Below, one piece after another: positions 7,631 through 16,160 of a stretch of 64,000 bases of DNA. The notes beneath the pieces are model-generated. The model was given only the letters and a program-made list of their open reading frames with translations. It did no database searches and had not been told where the DNA came from. The translations under genes were made by a program, and so were the position numbers. The stretch is from Spirochaetia bacterium (GTDB lineage: Bacteria; Spirochaetota; Leptospiria; Leptospirales; Leptonemataceae): contig VFLI01000051.1 in the NCBI GenBank assembly GCA_009885105.1, positions 1-64,000 on the forward strand, written 5' to 3'. Numbering within the stretch: the stretch's first letter is position 1; each line of letters opens with the position of its first letter.

Positions 7631-7690
7631 TATAAATCAGGAGGATATAGAATTCCTGATTTATAATTCAGGAATTTTGAAAATCAGGAA
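7631..7690 (-). promoter_or_regulatory. Cluster of (A)ATCAGGA half-sites between regulator and lipoprotein genes
   Basis: A perfect 12-base inverted repeat, TATAAATCAGGA (7631-7642) with TCCTGATTTATA (7654-7665), is followed by ATTCAGGAAT (7666-7675) and AAATCAGGAA (7681-7690). That makes four half-sites in 60 bases, just before the lipoprotein gene and at the end of the regulator gene. The inverted repeat could also end transcription of the regulator, though no T-run follows. Confidence 0.5.
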
Positions 7691-8784
7691 ATTGCAGGGT
7701 TTTTCAGGACCGATTTACGAAATCGGGCGGGAGTCAGGCCGGTTTCTTCACGAAAGGACAGGTGAAAAGCGGAGCTGGAATTGAATCCGACCGCCATGCC
7801 GATAGAGAGGATGGAGCGGGTCGGCTGCTCGACAAGAAGATTGCGGGCTTCCCGGATCCGGAAATCGTTCACAAATCGGTTGAAGTTCCGGTTCATCTGA
7901 GTATTCAGAAATTCTGAAAGCAGATGAGGGGAAACACCCAGAGCATCGGCGAGCATTGGAAGAGTGATATCTTCATCGGCAAAAACTTTTTCCTGTTCCA
8001 TGAGATCCAGAAGTCTTTTCCGAAAATGTCCCAGATCAATGCCTCGAAGATGAGACTGTTCCCGCCGCTTTTTCACTGCGGCGGCCAGAGCATCCAGCAG
8101 ATCCGGATATTTCTGCTCCACAAGATACAGAGTGATGAGCAGAAGCGTTGTTCCGAAATTGATAGCCTGAATCAGATGACGCGCGTAAATCAGAAGACCC
8201 ACAAGAGCCGCCAGAGCAAAGCAAAAATATATGGCCGCCGTCATAAGACCCGTCAGCTTTTCGCGGGTTCCTTTTTTCGTGCCTTTCCATAACCAGGAAA
8301 CTCGGAGTAAACAGTATGTTACGTACACCAGCACCGCAAGGACCGCGCAGATCAAAAACAATCGATATTCATCTATATCGCCGGTATCCCGATGCCGGCG
8401 GATGATCATCTGCAGTTCTCCCATATCTCCATAGCTCCAGAAAAGATAGGATGCAAGAATCACAGCCGGAGCGAAATGCAGCGAATGCATTGTATTCATC
8501 TGAAAAAGTTCATCGAACAGGAAACGATACAGCAGATAAATCAGCGGACCGGCGATCAGGACTGCGGGCGCCATCATTAAAAAAATATCCGGATATTCAC
8601 GGATCTGACGTGAATGGAAGAGCGCCGATGCGCATTGAAGAAACGCAATGGAGAGAAGAAATGCCGCCATGACAAGATTCCTGGCGCTGAGACTGCGAAT
8701 CAAACGGCCGCAGGCCATCAGGGCAGCAAGAAATCCGCCTAAAAAAATGAAGGAGTTGATTGATAGATAGTCGTTGTTTTCCAT
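7684..8784 (-). CDS. AraC-family regulator with an N-terminal multi-helix membrane domain
   Basis: Start 8784 (MENNDYLSINSF) is chosen because longer versions run into the upstream acyltransferase gene. About seven hydrophobic helices fill residues 8-225. The last 100 residues are the AraC/XylS double helix-turn-helix: LPMLADALGVSPHLLSEFLN, then SILSIGMAVGFNSSSAFHLSF and the TGLTPARFRKS end. This membrane-sensor AraC form is frequent in Leptospira and other spirochaetes and probably couples an envelope or small-molecule signal directly to transcription. It lies upstream of, and codirectional with, the lipoprotein at 6947, with CAGGA half-sites between. Confidence 0.9.
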   Translation of the reverse strand: MENNDYLSINSFIFLGGFLAALMACGRLIRSLSARNLVMAAFLLSIAFLQCASALFHSRQIREYPDIFLMMAPAVLIAGPLIYLLYRFLFDELFQMNTMHSLHFAPAVILASYLFWSYGDMGELQMIIRRHRDTGDIDEYRLFLICAVLAVLVYVTYCLLRVSWLWKGTKKGTREKLTGLMTAAIYFCFALAALVGLLIYARHLIQAINFGTTLLLITLYLVEQKYPDLLDALAAAVKKRREQSHLRGIDLGHFRKRLLDLMEQEKVFADEDITLPMLADALGVSPHLLSEFLNTQMNRNFNRFVNDFRIREARNLLVEQPTRSILSIGMAVGFNSSSAFHLSFREETGLTPARFRKSVLKNPAIS

Positions 8785-8797
8785 TCTTTGTGCAGAG

Positions 8798-9478
8798 TTA
8801 CGTTGTTTCTTTTTTTGGATCATCCGGCTTTTTATAAACTTCAGCGCATCGGCGGACCAGGTCCAGCATGCAGTCTTCCAGTTTTTTACGCGCGGCTTCC
8901 GGTTCCTCGTTTTTGTCAATGATCACAGGCTCGGAATAGAGAATCGTCTGGCGCGCGAAAAATTTTGGGAACTTAGTTTTGTCCCAGCTTCGCGGAAAAT
9001 CATAATAGCGGTCAAATGAGCAGTGGAAGGCGACTACCGGAACGCCTGTTATCGCCGCCGTCTGTGTGACGCCAGGCTGCAGCACATAAAGGGGACCTTT
9101 GGGTCCGTCCGGAGTAAATATCGGGACTCGGCCGTTCTTGATTGTTTTTAAGATCGCTCGCACACCGGATGCCCCTCCCTTGCTTGTGGAGCCTCGCACC
9201 GATTCCATTCCAAACCGGTAAAAAGTTTCATATGTCAGATTGCCGTCCTTTGACAGCGATACAAGAGGCGTGACTTTTATCCCGCGTTTTTTCTGCAAAT
9301 AGCGCGAAACGTGCACCGTGAGGGATAGAATCTGATTGTGCCAGCCCGCCAGGATGAACGGATTTCCCGAATCGATCAGTCTGTTTGTGGCCTCAGGAAT
9401 AATGATTTTTTTCCGGATCCAGAAGAACCAGAAACTCAATATTATTTTTATCAATAAACCTAATATTTTTTCTTTCAT
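8798..9478 (-). CDS. DUF374-type lysophospholipid acyltransferase-like protein
   Basis: The 226-residue protein has one N-terminal hydrophobic helix, then GWHNQ (His47), LVSLSKDG, RGSTSKGG and TPDGPKGP. This is the DUF374 pattern related to KDO/lipid A and lysophospholipid acyltransferases. It likely transfers an acyl chain to a lipid at the inner membrane. Only six bases separate it from the upstream SH3 gene, so the two are probably cotranscribed. The exact acceptor cannot be told from sequence. Confidence 0.88.
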   Translation of the reverse strand: MKEKILGLLIKIILSFWFFWIRKKIIIPEATNRLIDSGNPFILAGWHNQILSLTVHVSRYLQKKRGIKVTPLVSLSKDGNLTYETFYRFGMESVRGSTSKGGASGVRAILKTIKNGRVPIFTPDGPKGPLYVLQPGVTQTAAITGVPVVAFHCSFDRYYDFPRSWDKTKFPKFFARQTILYSEPVIIDKNEEPEAARKKLEDCMLDLVRRCAEVYKKPDDPKKETT

Positions 9479-9484
9479 ATTGTA

Positions 9485-10507
9485 TCATTGTGGCGGCAGC
9501 GGACTGATATAGGCGCCGAACACCCACCCCACAATGGGCATTCCCATGCCGCATTCGTAGTTCACACTGGCATAATACCAGTACGAAGTTTTTCCCTGGA
9601 TGGTTTCCTGCTGCAGGGTGCGTCCGTACACCCTGATATCGATGCCGGCCGGTATGAAGTGAGTTGTATCCATCTGGCCCGACTTCGGATCCGGACGGCA
9701 GTAATCCTGCGAAGGAGCTGAGGCCGACGGTTTGTTTCTTAAAAAAACATTGGTTGTGGTTTTTCCCGAGCCGGAAACAGTCATGCCCATGATGCCTTCA
9801 ATATAGCGGCGGGTTCCAGGCGGTATCGCCGAATTGCTGTCCGACGCAGCGACGACTGAGGCGGTTCTGTACTCGGCTTTGCGGCCCGTTGCTGCATTCG
9901 CATAGCATCTCAAATCATTGAAAAAGAGAAAATTCTCCGAATTAGCGACAAGTGCGCAGGACCACTGCGCATAGGCGGCCATGGCGCCAGAGCATTCACC
10001 GCCGGTCAGAGCGATGCTCAAAAGGCCGTTTGTGATCGTGTATCTGCCGGAACACTCTCCGCCGCCCTCCGCCTCCAGATTGTCCGTAAAATTTCCGCCG
10101 CTCTCGAAAAGAGGCACCCAGCCCCATCCCATTATTGTTCCTGGTGTCCAGCGCTGTCCGGTCAGCTGTGATACTTCAATTTTTTCCTGGACGAGCGGGT
10201 ACGCAATCCAGCCGCCAAACACCCAGCCCTCCCGGCCGTTGAATTTTGTTTTGAGCCAGTGTCCTTTCATACCGCCAATCGTCTCTTCTGCAGCTCCCAC
10301 TTCCAGGATTTCCAGAATCGTCCCGGACGGCAGGGCGGCCAGATTCTGAAATCTGGCTCCGGCGCCGGACCGAAGCACGATGCCCGATGCGGCCATGACC
10401 ATGCCGCGGTCCCTTGCCGGCTGCTGCGCCGTGATGGTGACAATGGACGCCGTTAGAATCAGGAAAACAGAAATAATAAAGGTCGATCTTAAAAATGCTG
10501 ATCTCAT
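9485..10507 (-). CDS. Exported protein with two SH3b-like domains
   Basis: The N-terminal signal peptide (about residues 1-28) probably ends near TAQQPA. Residues 35-105 form a bacterial SH3 repeat: MAASGIVLRSGAGARF, then GHWLKTKFNGREGWVFGGWI. A Cys-containing middle region follows. The end has a second SH3-like unit (VFLRNKPSAS, then YWYYASVNYECG and VGWVFGAYI). SH3b domains bind peptidoglycan or protein partners, so a periplasmic envelope role is likely. It is the first gene of a unit with the DUF374 acyltransferase. Confidence 0.82.
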   Translation of the reverse strand: MRSAFLRSTFIISVFLILTASIVTITAQQPARDRGMVMAASGIVLRSGAGARFQNLAALPSGTILEILEVGAAEETIGGMKGHWLKTKFNGREGWVFGGWIAYPLVQEKIEVSQLTGQRWTPGTIMGWGWVPLFESGGNFTDNLEAEGGGECSGRYTITNGLLSIALTGGECSGAMAAYAQWSCALVANSENFLFFNDLRCYANAATGRKAEYRTASVVAASDSNSAIPPGTRRYIEGIMGMTVSGSGKTTTNVFLRNKPSASAPSQDYCRPDPKSGQMDTTHFIPAGIDIRVYGRTLQQETIQGKTSYWYYASVNYECGMGMPIVGWVFGAYISPLPPQ

Positions 10508-10560
10508 GCGGCAAAATTACAGATCGACCATGATTCTGTAAAGCGATTATGGAGGCCGCT

Positions 10561-11604
10561 TCAGTTACTGCTGAAGTGTATTTTTTCCAGAACAAAGCGC
10601 ATGATGTTCACGGCGCTTTCTTTTTCACCCGGAGGGAATGTGATATTCAAATAAAATCCCTGAAAGGCGCGGACAGAATAAAAATCGATGCTGGAAACTT
10701 CTCCCAGGAATCCCGATTCTCGCACCGCGCAGAACAGCCGGCCGCGCTCTGTCCGACCGCCGGAGACGGAGCCGGTCTGCGAACAAAATTCATTTTCATA
10801 CGGCGGTATGCTTCTCTGGAAATCCAGTGACTGCTGCCGCTGAGGACTGAGAGATCGGCGGAGGTCCCAGATCGACATGAGCGCCTGAGTGTCGGGCAGT
10901 TCCCAGGCTCTCCGGCGAAGATCCGATCCTATAGTAATATTAATATTTCCGGAACCCGCATAGACCACACTGTGCATGGACTCCCGCTCCCGTGCGGCCA
11001 TGGAAGGCATATACCGGAAACTGCCTGGAAGCGTGACTCTCCAGCCGAACCTGTCGCTGGCGATGACCGTCAGTTCGTCTATGTCGTTGAAGAAAATGTA
11101 CGGATCGCTATCGCGCTCATAATCCTCAAAGAGAAGCAGATCCGTTTTCATGCGATTGATGCGGACGGTGGAGTCAGCGGAGGCGCGCCGGACGGCCGCG
11201 GGTGCTTCCGGAAAATTTCTGTCCATAGAGACAATTGACCTGTAAAGAAACAGCGCTTCCGATTTCAGGCCCGCGCGAAGAAGAGCGTCGGCTTCCGCCA
11301 GATGAAGCGTGGCGTCGCTCGTGCGTGGAACCACCGGACGCCAGTTGTCTTCCAGGGGGTTGAAACTCACCCTGCCCCGTCTGTCGATTTCAAACGTGCG
11401 GCCGCCGGCGTCCTGGATCTGCGCATGCGCCTCCATTTTTTCCAGCACGGAGCTGATCCGAAAAAACAATCCGCGTGCTTTGAGCGATTCCTGCTGACTC
11501 CAGTTCTCACGCAGCAGGGGATCGTTACGATTTTCCCCGCCCGAATAAACGGCGCCGAACGCGCAAAATACTGCAAGTATTGCAGCCGATCGAAATAATA
11601 TCAT
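10561..11604 (-). CDS. Exported hypothetical protein with TPR-like segment
   Basis: Start 11604 (MILFRSAAILAVFCAFG) gives a signal peptide; an in-frame start at 11700 would overlap the divergent PlsC gene and lacks one. Residues about 105-150 (LHLAEADALLRAGLKSEALFLYRSIVSM) look like one or two TPR helices. The C-terminal half is beta-rich (GWRVTLPGSFRYM, GFYLNITFPPGEKESAV), like small lipid- or ligand-binding domains that follow a transport or sensor gene. I do not recognise the family. Only 34 bases separate it from the divergent gene at 11639. Confidence 0.7.
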   Translation of the reverse strand: MILFRSAAILAVFCAFGAVYSGGENRNDPLLRENWSQQESLKARGLFFRISSVLEKMEAHAQIQDAGGRTFEIDRRGRVSFNPLEDNWRPVVPRTSDATLHLAEADALLRAGLKSEALFLYRSIVSMDRNFPEAPAAVRRASADSTVRINRMKTDLLLFEDYERDSDPYIFFNDIDELTVIASDRFGWRVTLPGSFRYMPSMAARERESMHSVVYAGSGNINITIGSDLRRRAWELPDTQALMSIWDLRRSLSPQRQQSLDFQRSIPPYENEFCSQTGSVSGGRTERGRLFCAVRESGFLGEVSSIDFYSVRAFQGFYLNITFPPGEKESAVNIMRFVLEKIHFSSN

Positions 11605-11638
11605 TGACTTTCGAAACGAATACCGGCATATTCCGGTC

Positions 11639-12367
11639 ATGGCCCTGCAGTCAGAAAAACAAACCTTCCACACACTAAAGAATATCGTAAAACCGTTCAT
11701 GGACTTGATGGTAAATATTCAGCCTCAGGGCCTGGAAAATGTGCCCAAAGAAGGGGCAGCGATCCTTGTCGGCAACCATCGTTCCGACCTCGACCCTTTT
11801 GTCGTGGCGTACGCCGTGCCCCGGTTCATTTCCTGGATTGCCGCGGAATACACAACCCGAATCCCTATTTTCAAGAATTTAATCCGGGACACAGGAGTGA
11901 TCCCCATGGATGTTTCCGGCAATGTCAGCGTCGGTTCGATCAAACGGCTGATGCATGTTCTCAAGAGCGGAGAGATTCTTGGAATTTTTCCGGAGGGACA
12001 CGACTATATGGTCCAGAACGATTTCTCGTCCCGCATGGTGAATTTTCACCAGGGATTCGCTCTTTTTGCCCTGCGCGCCCGCTGTCCCATCATTCCCTTC
12101 GCCATTATTCCGGAGGATGAGCAGATCGAGACGATTCCCTTCCCATCCGCGGTCCGTTCCCTGTTCGGCCTGCCGGAGGAAGTGTGCAACATACCGCATC
12201 GAGTCGTTTACAACACCGTGAGAATAATTTTCGGCAGTCCGCTGTCAATGGAGCCGTATCTTCAGATGCCGGACAAAGAAGCCTCGCCGATCATTGTGAA
12301 AAAAACGCGAGAACTGATTGAGGAGATACAATTTGGTGAAGGGATGTATGTGAGGGAATCCTCATGA
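11639..12367 (+). CDS. 1-acylglycerol-3-phosphate acyltransferase family protein (PlsC-like)
   Basis: The catalytic HX4D is NHRSDLD (His47, Asp52), and FPEGH near residue 118 is the acyl-acceptor motif. The 242-residue length suits PlsC-type enzymes that make phosphatidic acid at the inner membrane. No long hydrophobic anchor is present. Its stop overlaps the start of the next gene (12364-12367), the broken membrane protein, so the two once formed an operon. Confidence 0.9.
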   Translation: MALQSEKQTFHTLKNIVKPFMDLMVNIQPQGLENVPKEGAAILVGNHRSDLDPFVVAYAVPRFISWIAAEYTTRIPIFKNLIRDTGVIPMDVSGNVSVGSIKRLMHVLKSGEILGIFPEGHDYMVQNDFSSRMVNFHQGFALFALRARCPIIPFAIIPEDEQIETIPFPSAVRSLFGLPEEVCNIPHRVVYNTVRIIFGSPLSMEPYLQMPDKEASPIIVKKTRELIEEIQFGEGMYVRESS

Positions 12368-12744
12368 CTCAAATTTCAGTCTGGCGAAACTACTGCGCAA
12401 TCGCGCTTGTTTCTGCCGCCGTTATTTTTCTCCAGATCGCTGTTACGCGAGTCCTCTCAGTCGTCGTCTGGTATCATTGGGCATTTTTCTCCATCTCTCT
12501 CGCCATGCTTGGCATCGGCGCTCCAGGCGTTTGGCTCACTTTCGTCAATCATCGTGAATGCTGGCTGGGTCCATCTCTTCTCGCATCCGCCGTTCTGGTG
12601 CCAGGCGCGATCATTGCGATTGTGAATGCCACCCATTTTTTTAGAGAATATTCCATCCTCTTCTGCCTGGTCTGCCTTTTGCCTGCCGCGCTGGCGAACT
12701 GCGTCGTGAGCGATGTAATCTGCGACCATCTTTTAGGAAGATAG
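12364..12744 (+). pseudogene. N-terminal fragment of a membrane spermidine synthase-like protein
   Basis: The 126 residues have four hydrophobic helices and the family opening FLQIAVTRVLSVVVWYHWAF with SLAMLGIGAPG. Whole members run 700-900 residues: helices, then a methyltransferase-like domain, then more helices. Here the frame stops at 12744, right beside a fabF fragment. The matching C-terminal part is found at 19683-20117 in the same orientation. The middle, about 500 residues, is missing and replaced by foreign genes. The last dozen residues (after LPAALANCV) no longer resemble the family. Confidence 0.72.
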
Positions 12745-12914
12745 TCCTCCGGATTAAAATTCGTTTCTCCCGCGATGCGACATGGGAAAGTAGATGCATC
12801 GAACCTGGTGATGGGTCTGAGTCCAGTTTTTCCATCCAGGAGATTTTGCCAAAAATACGTAATCCCATTGCCGATGGGCGAAATAACACCGATTCCTGTA
12901 ATTACAACACGCAC
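12729..12914 (-). pseudogene. Truncated 5' end of a beta-ketoacyl-ACP synthase II gene (fabF-like)
   Basis: A GTG at 12914 opens MRVVITGIGVISPIGNGI, then LLDGKTGLRPITRFDAS and FPCRIAGETNFNPEDYLPKR. This is the first 60-odd residues of a FabF-type condensing enzyme. Homology ends at about 12729, where the reading frame runs antisense into the broken membrane gene. The catalytic Cys-His-His residues lie in the lost part. The fragment marks one end of the inserted DNA. Confidence 0.8.
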
Positions 12915-13048
12915 TTAAAAAATCCCTGCAATAAAATGTAATTTATCAAATCAAAATGATATCCTATGTGTCAAGGAATAAAACTGAAAAGAATTTCAAT
13001 ATTTTCTGGACAGACGATGTGCCTCCGCAGTCTCCATGCTATGGACCT

Positions 13049-14458
13049 ATGAAATCTCATTTCAGGATCTTATTCGCTCTTCTGCTTTGGCTCATCTTCT
13101 TTTGTTTGACATTTCTTAAAGATTACAATATAGATCAAATAAACTATTGCGGGGATCAGTCAGAGCTGATTGAGACCGCTCTGCGCATAACACAGGGAGT
13201 GGCAATTTATCGCGGGCCTCCCAGTCAGGGCGGAAGTCATAACATTGGACCTTTATATTACTATTACCTGGCTTTGTTGCTCGTCTTTTCAGGCAAGAGC
13301 ATCGTTATTATGAATCTTTTAAATTGTCTCGTTCAAAGCTGTGGTTTCCTTTTCTTGTGCCTTTTGCTTCTACGCCTCACCGGTTCGTATTTTCTATCAT
13401 TTGCCTGTGCGATATCCATGTATGCTCACAGCCAGCCATATTACTATATGAAAATCGTATGGGGACCGGCCGTGGTCATGCCTGCTTTCATTGCTTCTCT
13501 TTTCCTTCTTCAATTGATCCAGGATGGGCGGCATGGTTTTATACCCCTTCTCGCATTCCTCCAGGCATTTCAGATACAGGCACATTATGCGATGATCTTT
13601 CCATGTGCCGGAATCCTTTTCGCTCTGATACTCCATCTTGTGCGCCTGCACCGGGAGACACTTCCTTTATTAAAGAAGACTATCATTATTTCAATGCTTG
13701 CATTCTCCCTGCCATTCATTTTCACTCTATACGATCTGGTCCTCAACTACGGAGAAAACGCGAAACGTTTGGTTCAGTTTCATTTCGCACACGGGGGTTC
13801 AGTGCGGTGGAGCGAAATAATTTTGTTTCTGGCCGAATTTGCTATCGAAAGTTCCCTGACGCCATGGTTCAGTACGATTCTTGCATCGATGATATTGCTG
13901 GCCAGTTTTGCGTTGGTTAAGAAGAAACTAAATTTCAGATTCGAATTTTTCCTGCCATTGAGTTTTTCAATTCTAAGTCTTTTCTTCATCCGAGATCGTA
14001 TTGATAATCATTATCTTGCATATTTCGCTTTCTTTCCACCGATTTTGTTTGCAATATTAGGGAATGATATTCAGGAACTATCGAACCAGAAAGCGCGGCC
14101 GTTTATCAGAATCTCTATAGCCATTCTGGTCTTGAGCGCCGCGTTTTCTGATTTTCGTTTCAATTTTGAGAGTCATGCCGAAACCTCCTGGAATTCCTGT
14201 CCTTATGGAGAGATGCGAAAGTTGTCGCTTATCTTAAAAAAGAATGCAGGTGCGAATCCAGTTTACATGGAAATCATCGGCTCCAACGCTCCGCCTGTCA
14301 TGGCATCCTTCGCCAGGTTGTTCCACGCACTGAGCATCGAATATTCCCCGACTGCGGCTAAATACAAGATTTTCACGCCACCCGATGGATTACCGGATAA
14401 TAAATATGAGACTCTTTATGTTAGTACAAAATTTAGATTGCAGCGAATTAGACAATGA
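13049..14458 (+). CDS. Polytopic GT-C-type glycosyltransferase-like membrane protein
   Basis: The ATG at 13049 (MKSHFRILFALLLW) begins the first helix; an earlier in-frame ATG at 12956 would add a soluble tail without support. The protein has about ten transmembrane helices. After helix 1 comes an extracytoplasmic loop with YCGDQSELIETALRI and GGSHNIGPLYYYYL. The acidic residues there resemble the catalytic loop of lipid-linked-sugar transferases of the PMT/ArnT type. The same loop pattern (GDQ, then GPxxYW) occurs in the gene at 16161. Its sequence is clearly AT-richer than the flanking chromosome. The sugar and acceptor are unknown. Confidence 0.68.
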   Translation: MKSHFRILFALLLWLIFFCLTFLKDYNIDQINYCGDQSELIETALRITQGVAIYRGPPSQGGSHNIGPLYYYYLALLLVFSGKSIVIMNLLNCLVQSCGFLFLCLLLLRLTGSYFLSFACAISMYAHSQPYYYMKIVWGPAVVMPAFIASLFLLQLIQDGRHGFIPLLAFLQAFQIQAHYAMIFPCAGILFALILHLVRLHRETLPLLKKTIIISMLAFSLPFIFTLYDLVLNYGENAKRLVQFHFAHGGSVRWSEIILFLAEFAIESSLTPWFSTILASMILLASFALVKKKLNFRFEFFLPLSFSILSLFFIRDRIDNHYLAYFAFFPPILFAILGNDIQELSNQKARPFIRISIAILVLSAAFSDFRFNFESHAETSWNSCPYGEMRKLSLILKKNAGANPVYMEIIGSNAPPVMASFARLFHALSIEYSPTAAKYKIFTPPDGLPDNKYETLYVSTKFRLQRIRQ

Positions 14459-14476
14459 GATCGACCCCTTTAGTTT

Positions 14477-16129
14477 TTGCAAACGCACGAGATAATTAAT
14501 TTGAGCAAATTCTTACAATCAGAAATATCCGCTCGCCTCTCAGCTTATTGCCTGAGCGGCACGGCTCTATTCATATTTATTTATAGTGTCGCGTCGCAAA
14601 ACATTCCTTACATCCTCTTTAATGCGGATGCCCTGCACCCAGCTCTTCTATACAAGGATATATTCATCGATGAATTCCCATTGAAAGGTTGGAGTCTCAC
14701 CCCGGCCCCTTTTTTCTTTCCTGATATTGTATTGTACTTTCCTGTTCGATTTCTTGCGGGAAGCACTATCGCTGGTGTTTTCGCTTTCACAGTAGTGCAG
14801 TGGTTGGCCATGCTGGAGTCGGTCTTTTTTTTGATAAAGAATGTGCTGCCAGATCGCCATGCAATCAGCGGCATTTATTTTATGGGTATACTTTTTTCCA
14901 TAATAGTATTCATTGCCTGTCTTGGCTGGGCTGGCGAGGTTTTTCTTCCCCACTTTGTACCCGATTTCCATGCAGGTATGTGCATTGCGACAATCCTGGA
15001 TTTTGCCTTCGCTGTCCGATATATCAAGACAGGTAAAATCACATCTATTCTGGCAGTTACGGTAATCGGTATTCTTACAACAGCTTCGGATCAGCTATTC
15101 TGGATTTCTTTTATTTTCCCAGCAATAGTGACATTCGCAATTCTCTTTCGTAAAAATAATAGGGCACGAAATAGCATCCTGATCATTATGATATTATTTT
15201 CCGGATTCGTGGGCAATCGCTTGCTTCTTTTTATACAGGATTTGAACATTTTTCTAATCCCTTCTCTCGACATAACGGAACGCTTTCGCGATTCGCTTAT
15301 ACATGAAAATACGGTACATGAAATTGCCATCGTTCTGTTCGAGGGGATCTGGCTGCAGTTCTCGGTATTGGACGTCGGCGGTGGAATTGCCTTTTGCTTG
15401 ATTTTGATCTTATTGCTTTACAAATCATTGTCTTCCTTTCGAAAACCGGGATTTGATAGTGTTGACTGCTTTTTTATTTTCGCACTGATCGCAACAGTCT
15501 CAGGTTTTTTTGCACTTTCGGTAACGCGGGCTTTGTTTGGCATATTCGCGGCTCGCTATGCTATTGTGTCCTATACGCTTCCCATTATCTGTGCAGCAAT
15601 TTTGGCAGGCCAATTGAAATCATGGAAATCATGGCAAACTCAAAGAAATCTTGCAATCGGATTTACCGCCTTATTTATTATATTTCTTTTTTTCAGTATC
15701 AGCAGGGTGTCACCCACCCTTCCATTCCCCGAGTATCGGCATCCGCTGGCCGCTTGCATGGATGAACACCAGTCGAAATATAACTTGAAATTCGGCCTCG
15801 CCGATTACTGGAATGCAAAACCTTTGAATGTTCTGTCACAAAAAGGAATCCGGGCCAATCAAGTTTATGAAAATTTAGGGCCGCTCTACTGGATGATGAA
15901 CTATTACTGGTATTTTGGAAAAGAAAAGAGTCCGGATTATGATTTCATTATAACGGAAAGGCTGGATCGAGATCTAATTTTGAAAAACTTTGGTAAACCA
16001 GCAGCGATCTTCTTCTGCGGGCAAAGCGAGGTTTTTGTTTTCAATCGACCAACTGATCGCGCTTTTCGAGAGCATCTCCATGCATCAAGAGAACAGGTTC
16101 GAGTCTGGCAGATTTTGACGGGAAGGTAA
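14477..16129 (+). CDS. Large polytopic membrane protein of the glycan island
   Basis: The product has about 550 residues and 11-12 hydrophobic helices. The first loop contains NADALHPALLYKDIFID and FPLKGWSLTPAPFFFPD. Acidic and aromatic residues in such a loop suggest a GT-C-like glycosyltransferase, but I cannot place it in a named family. No ATG lies near the start; TTG at 14477 or TTG at about 14501 are the choices. It follows the previous gene by 18 bases. It may use the same polyprenyl-linked sugars as its neighbours. Confidence 0.62.
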   Translation: MQTHEIINLSKFLQSEISARLSAYCLSGTALFIFIYSVASQNIPYILFNADALHPALLYKDIFIDEFPLKGWSLTPAPFFFPDIVLYFPVRFLAGSTIAGVFAFTVVQWLAMLESVFFLIKNVLPDRHAISGIYFMGILFSIIVFIACLGWAGEVFLPHFVPDFHAGMCIATILDFAFAVRYIKTGKITSILAVTVIGILTTASDQLFWISFIFPAIVTFAILFRKNNRARNSILIIMILFSGFVGNRLLLFIQDLNIFLIPSLDITERFRDSLIHENTVHEIAIVLFEGIWLQFSVLDVGGGIAFCLILILLLYKSLSSFRKPGFDSVDCFFIFALIATVSGFFALSVTRALFGIFAARYAIVSYTLPIICAAILAGQLKSWKSWQTQRNLAIGFTALFIIFLFFSISRVSPTLPFPEYRHPLAACMDEHQSKYNLKFGLADYWNAKPLNVLSQKGIRANQVYENLGPLYWMMNYYWYFGKEKSPDYDFIITERLDRDLILKNFGKPAAIFFCGQSEVFVFNRPTDRAFREHLHASREQVRVWQILTGR

Positions 16130-16160
16130 ACATTATTTGACGAAAGTGTAGTATCGTATA

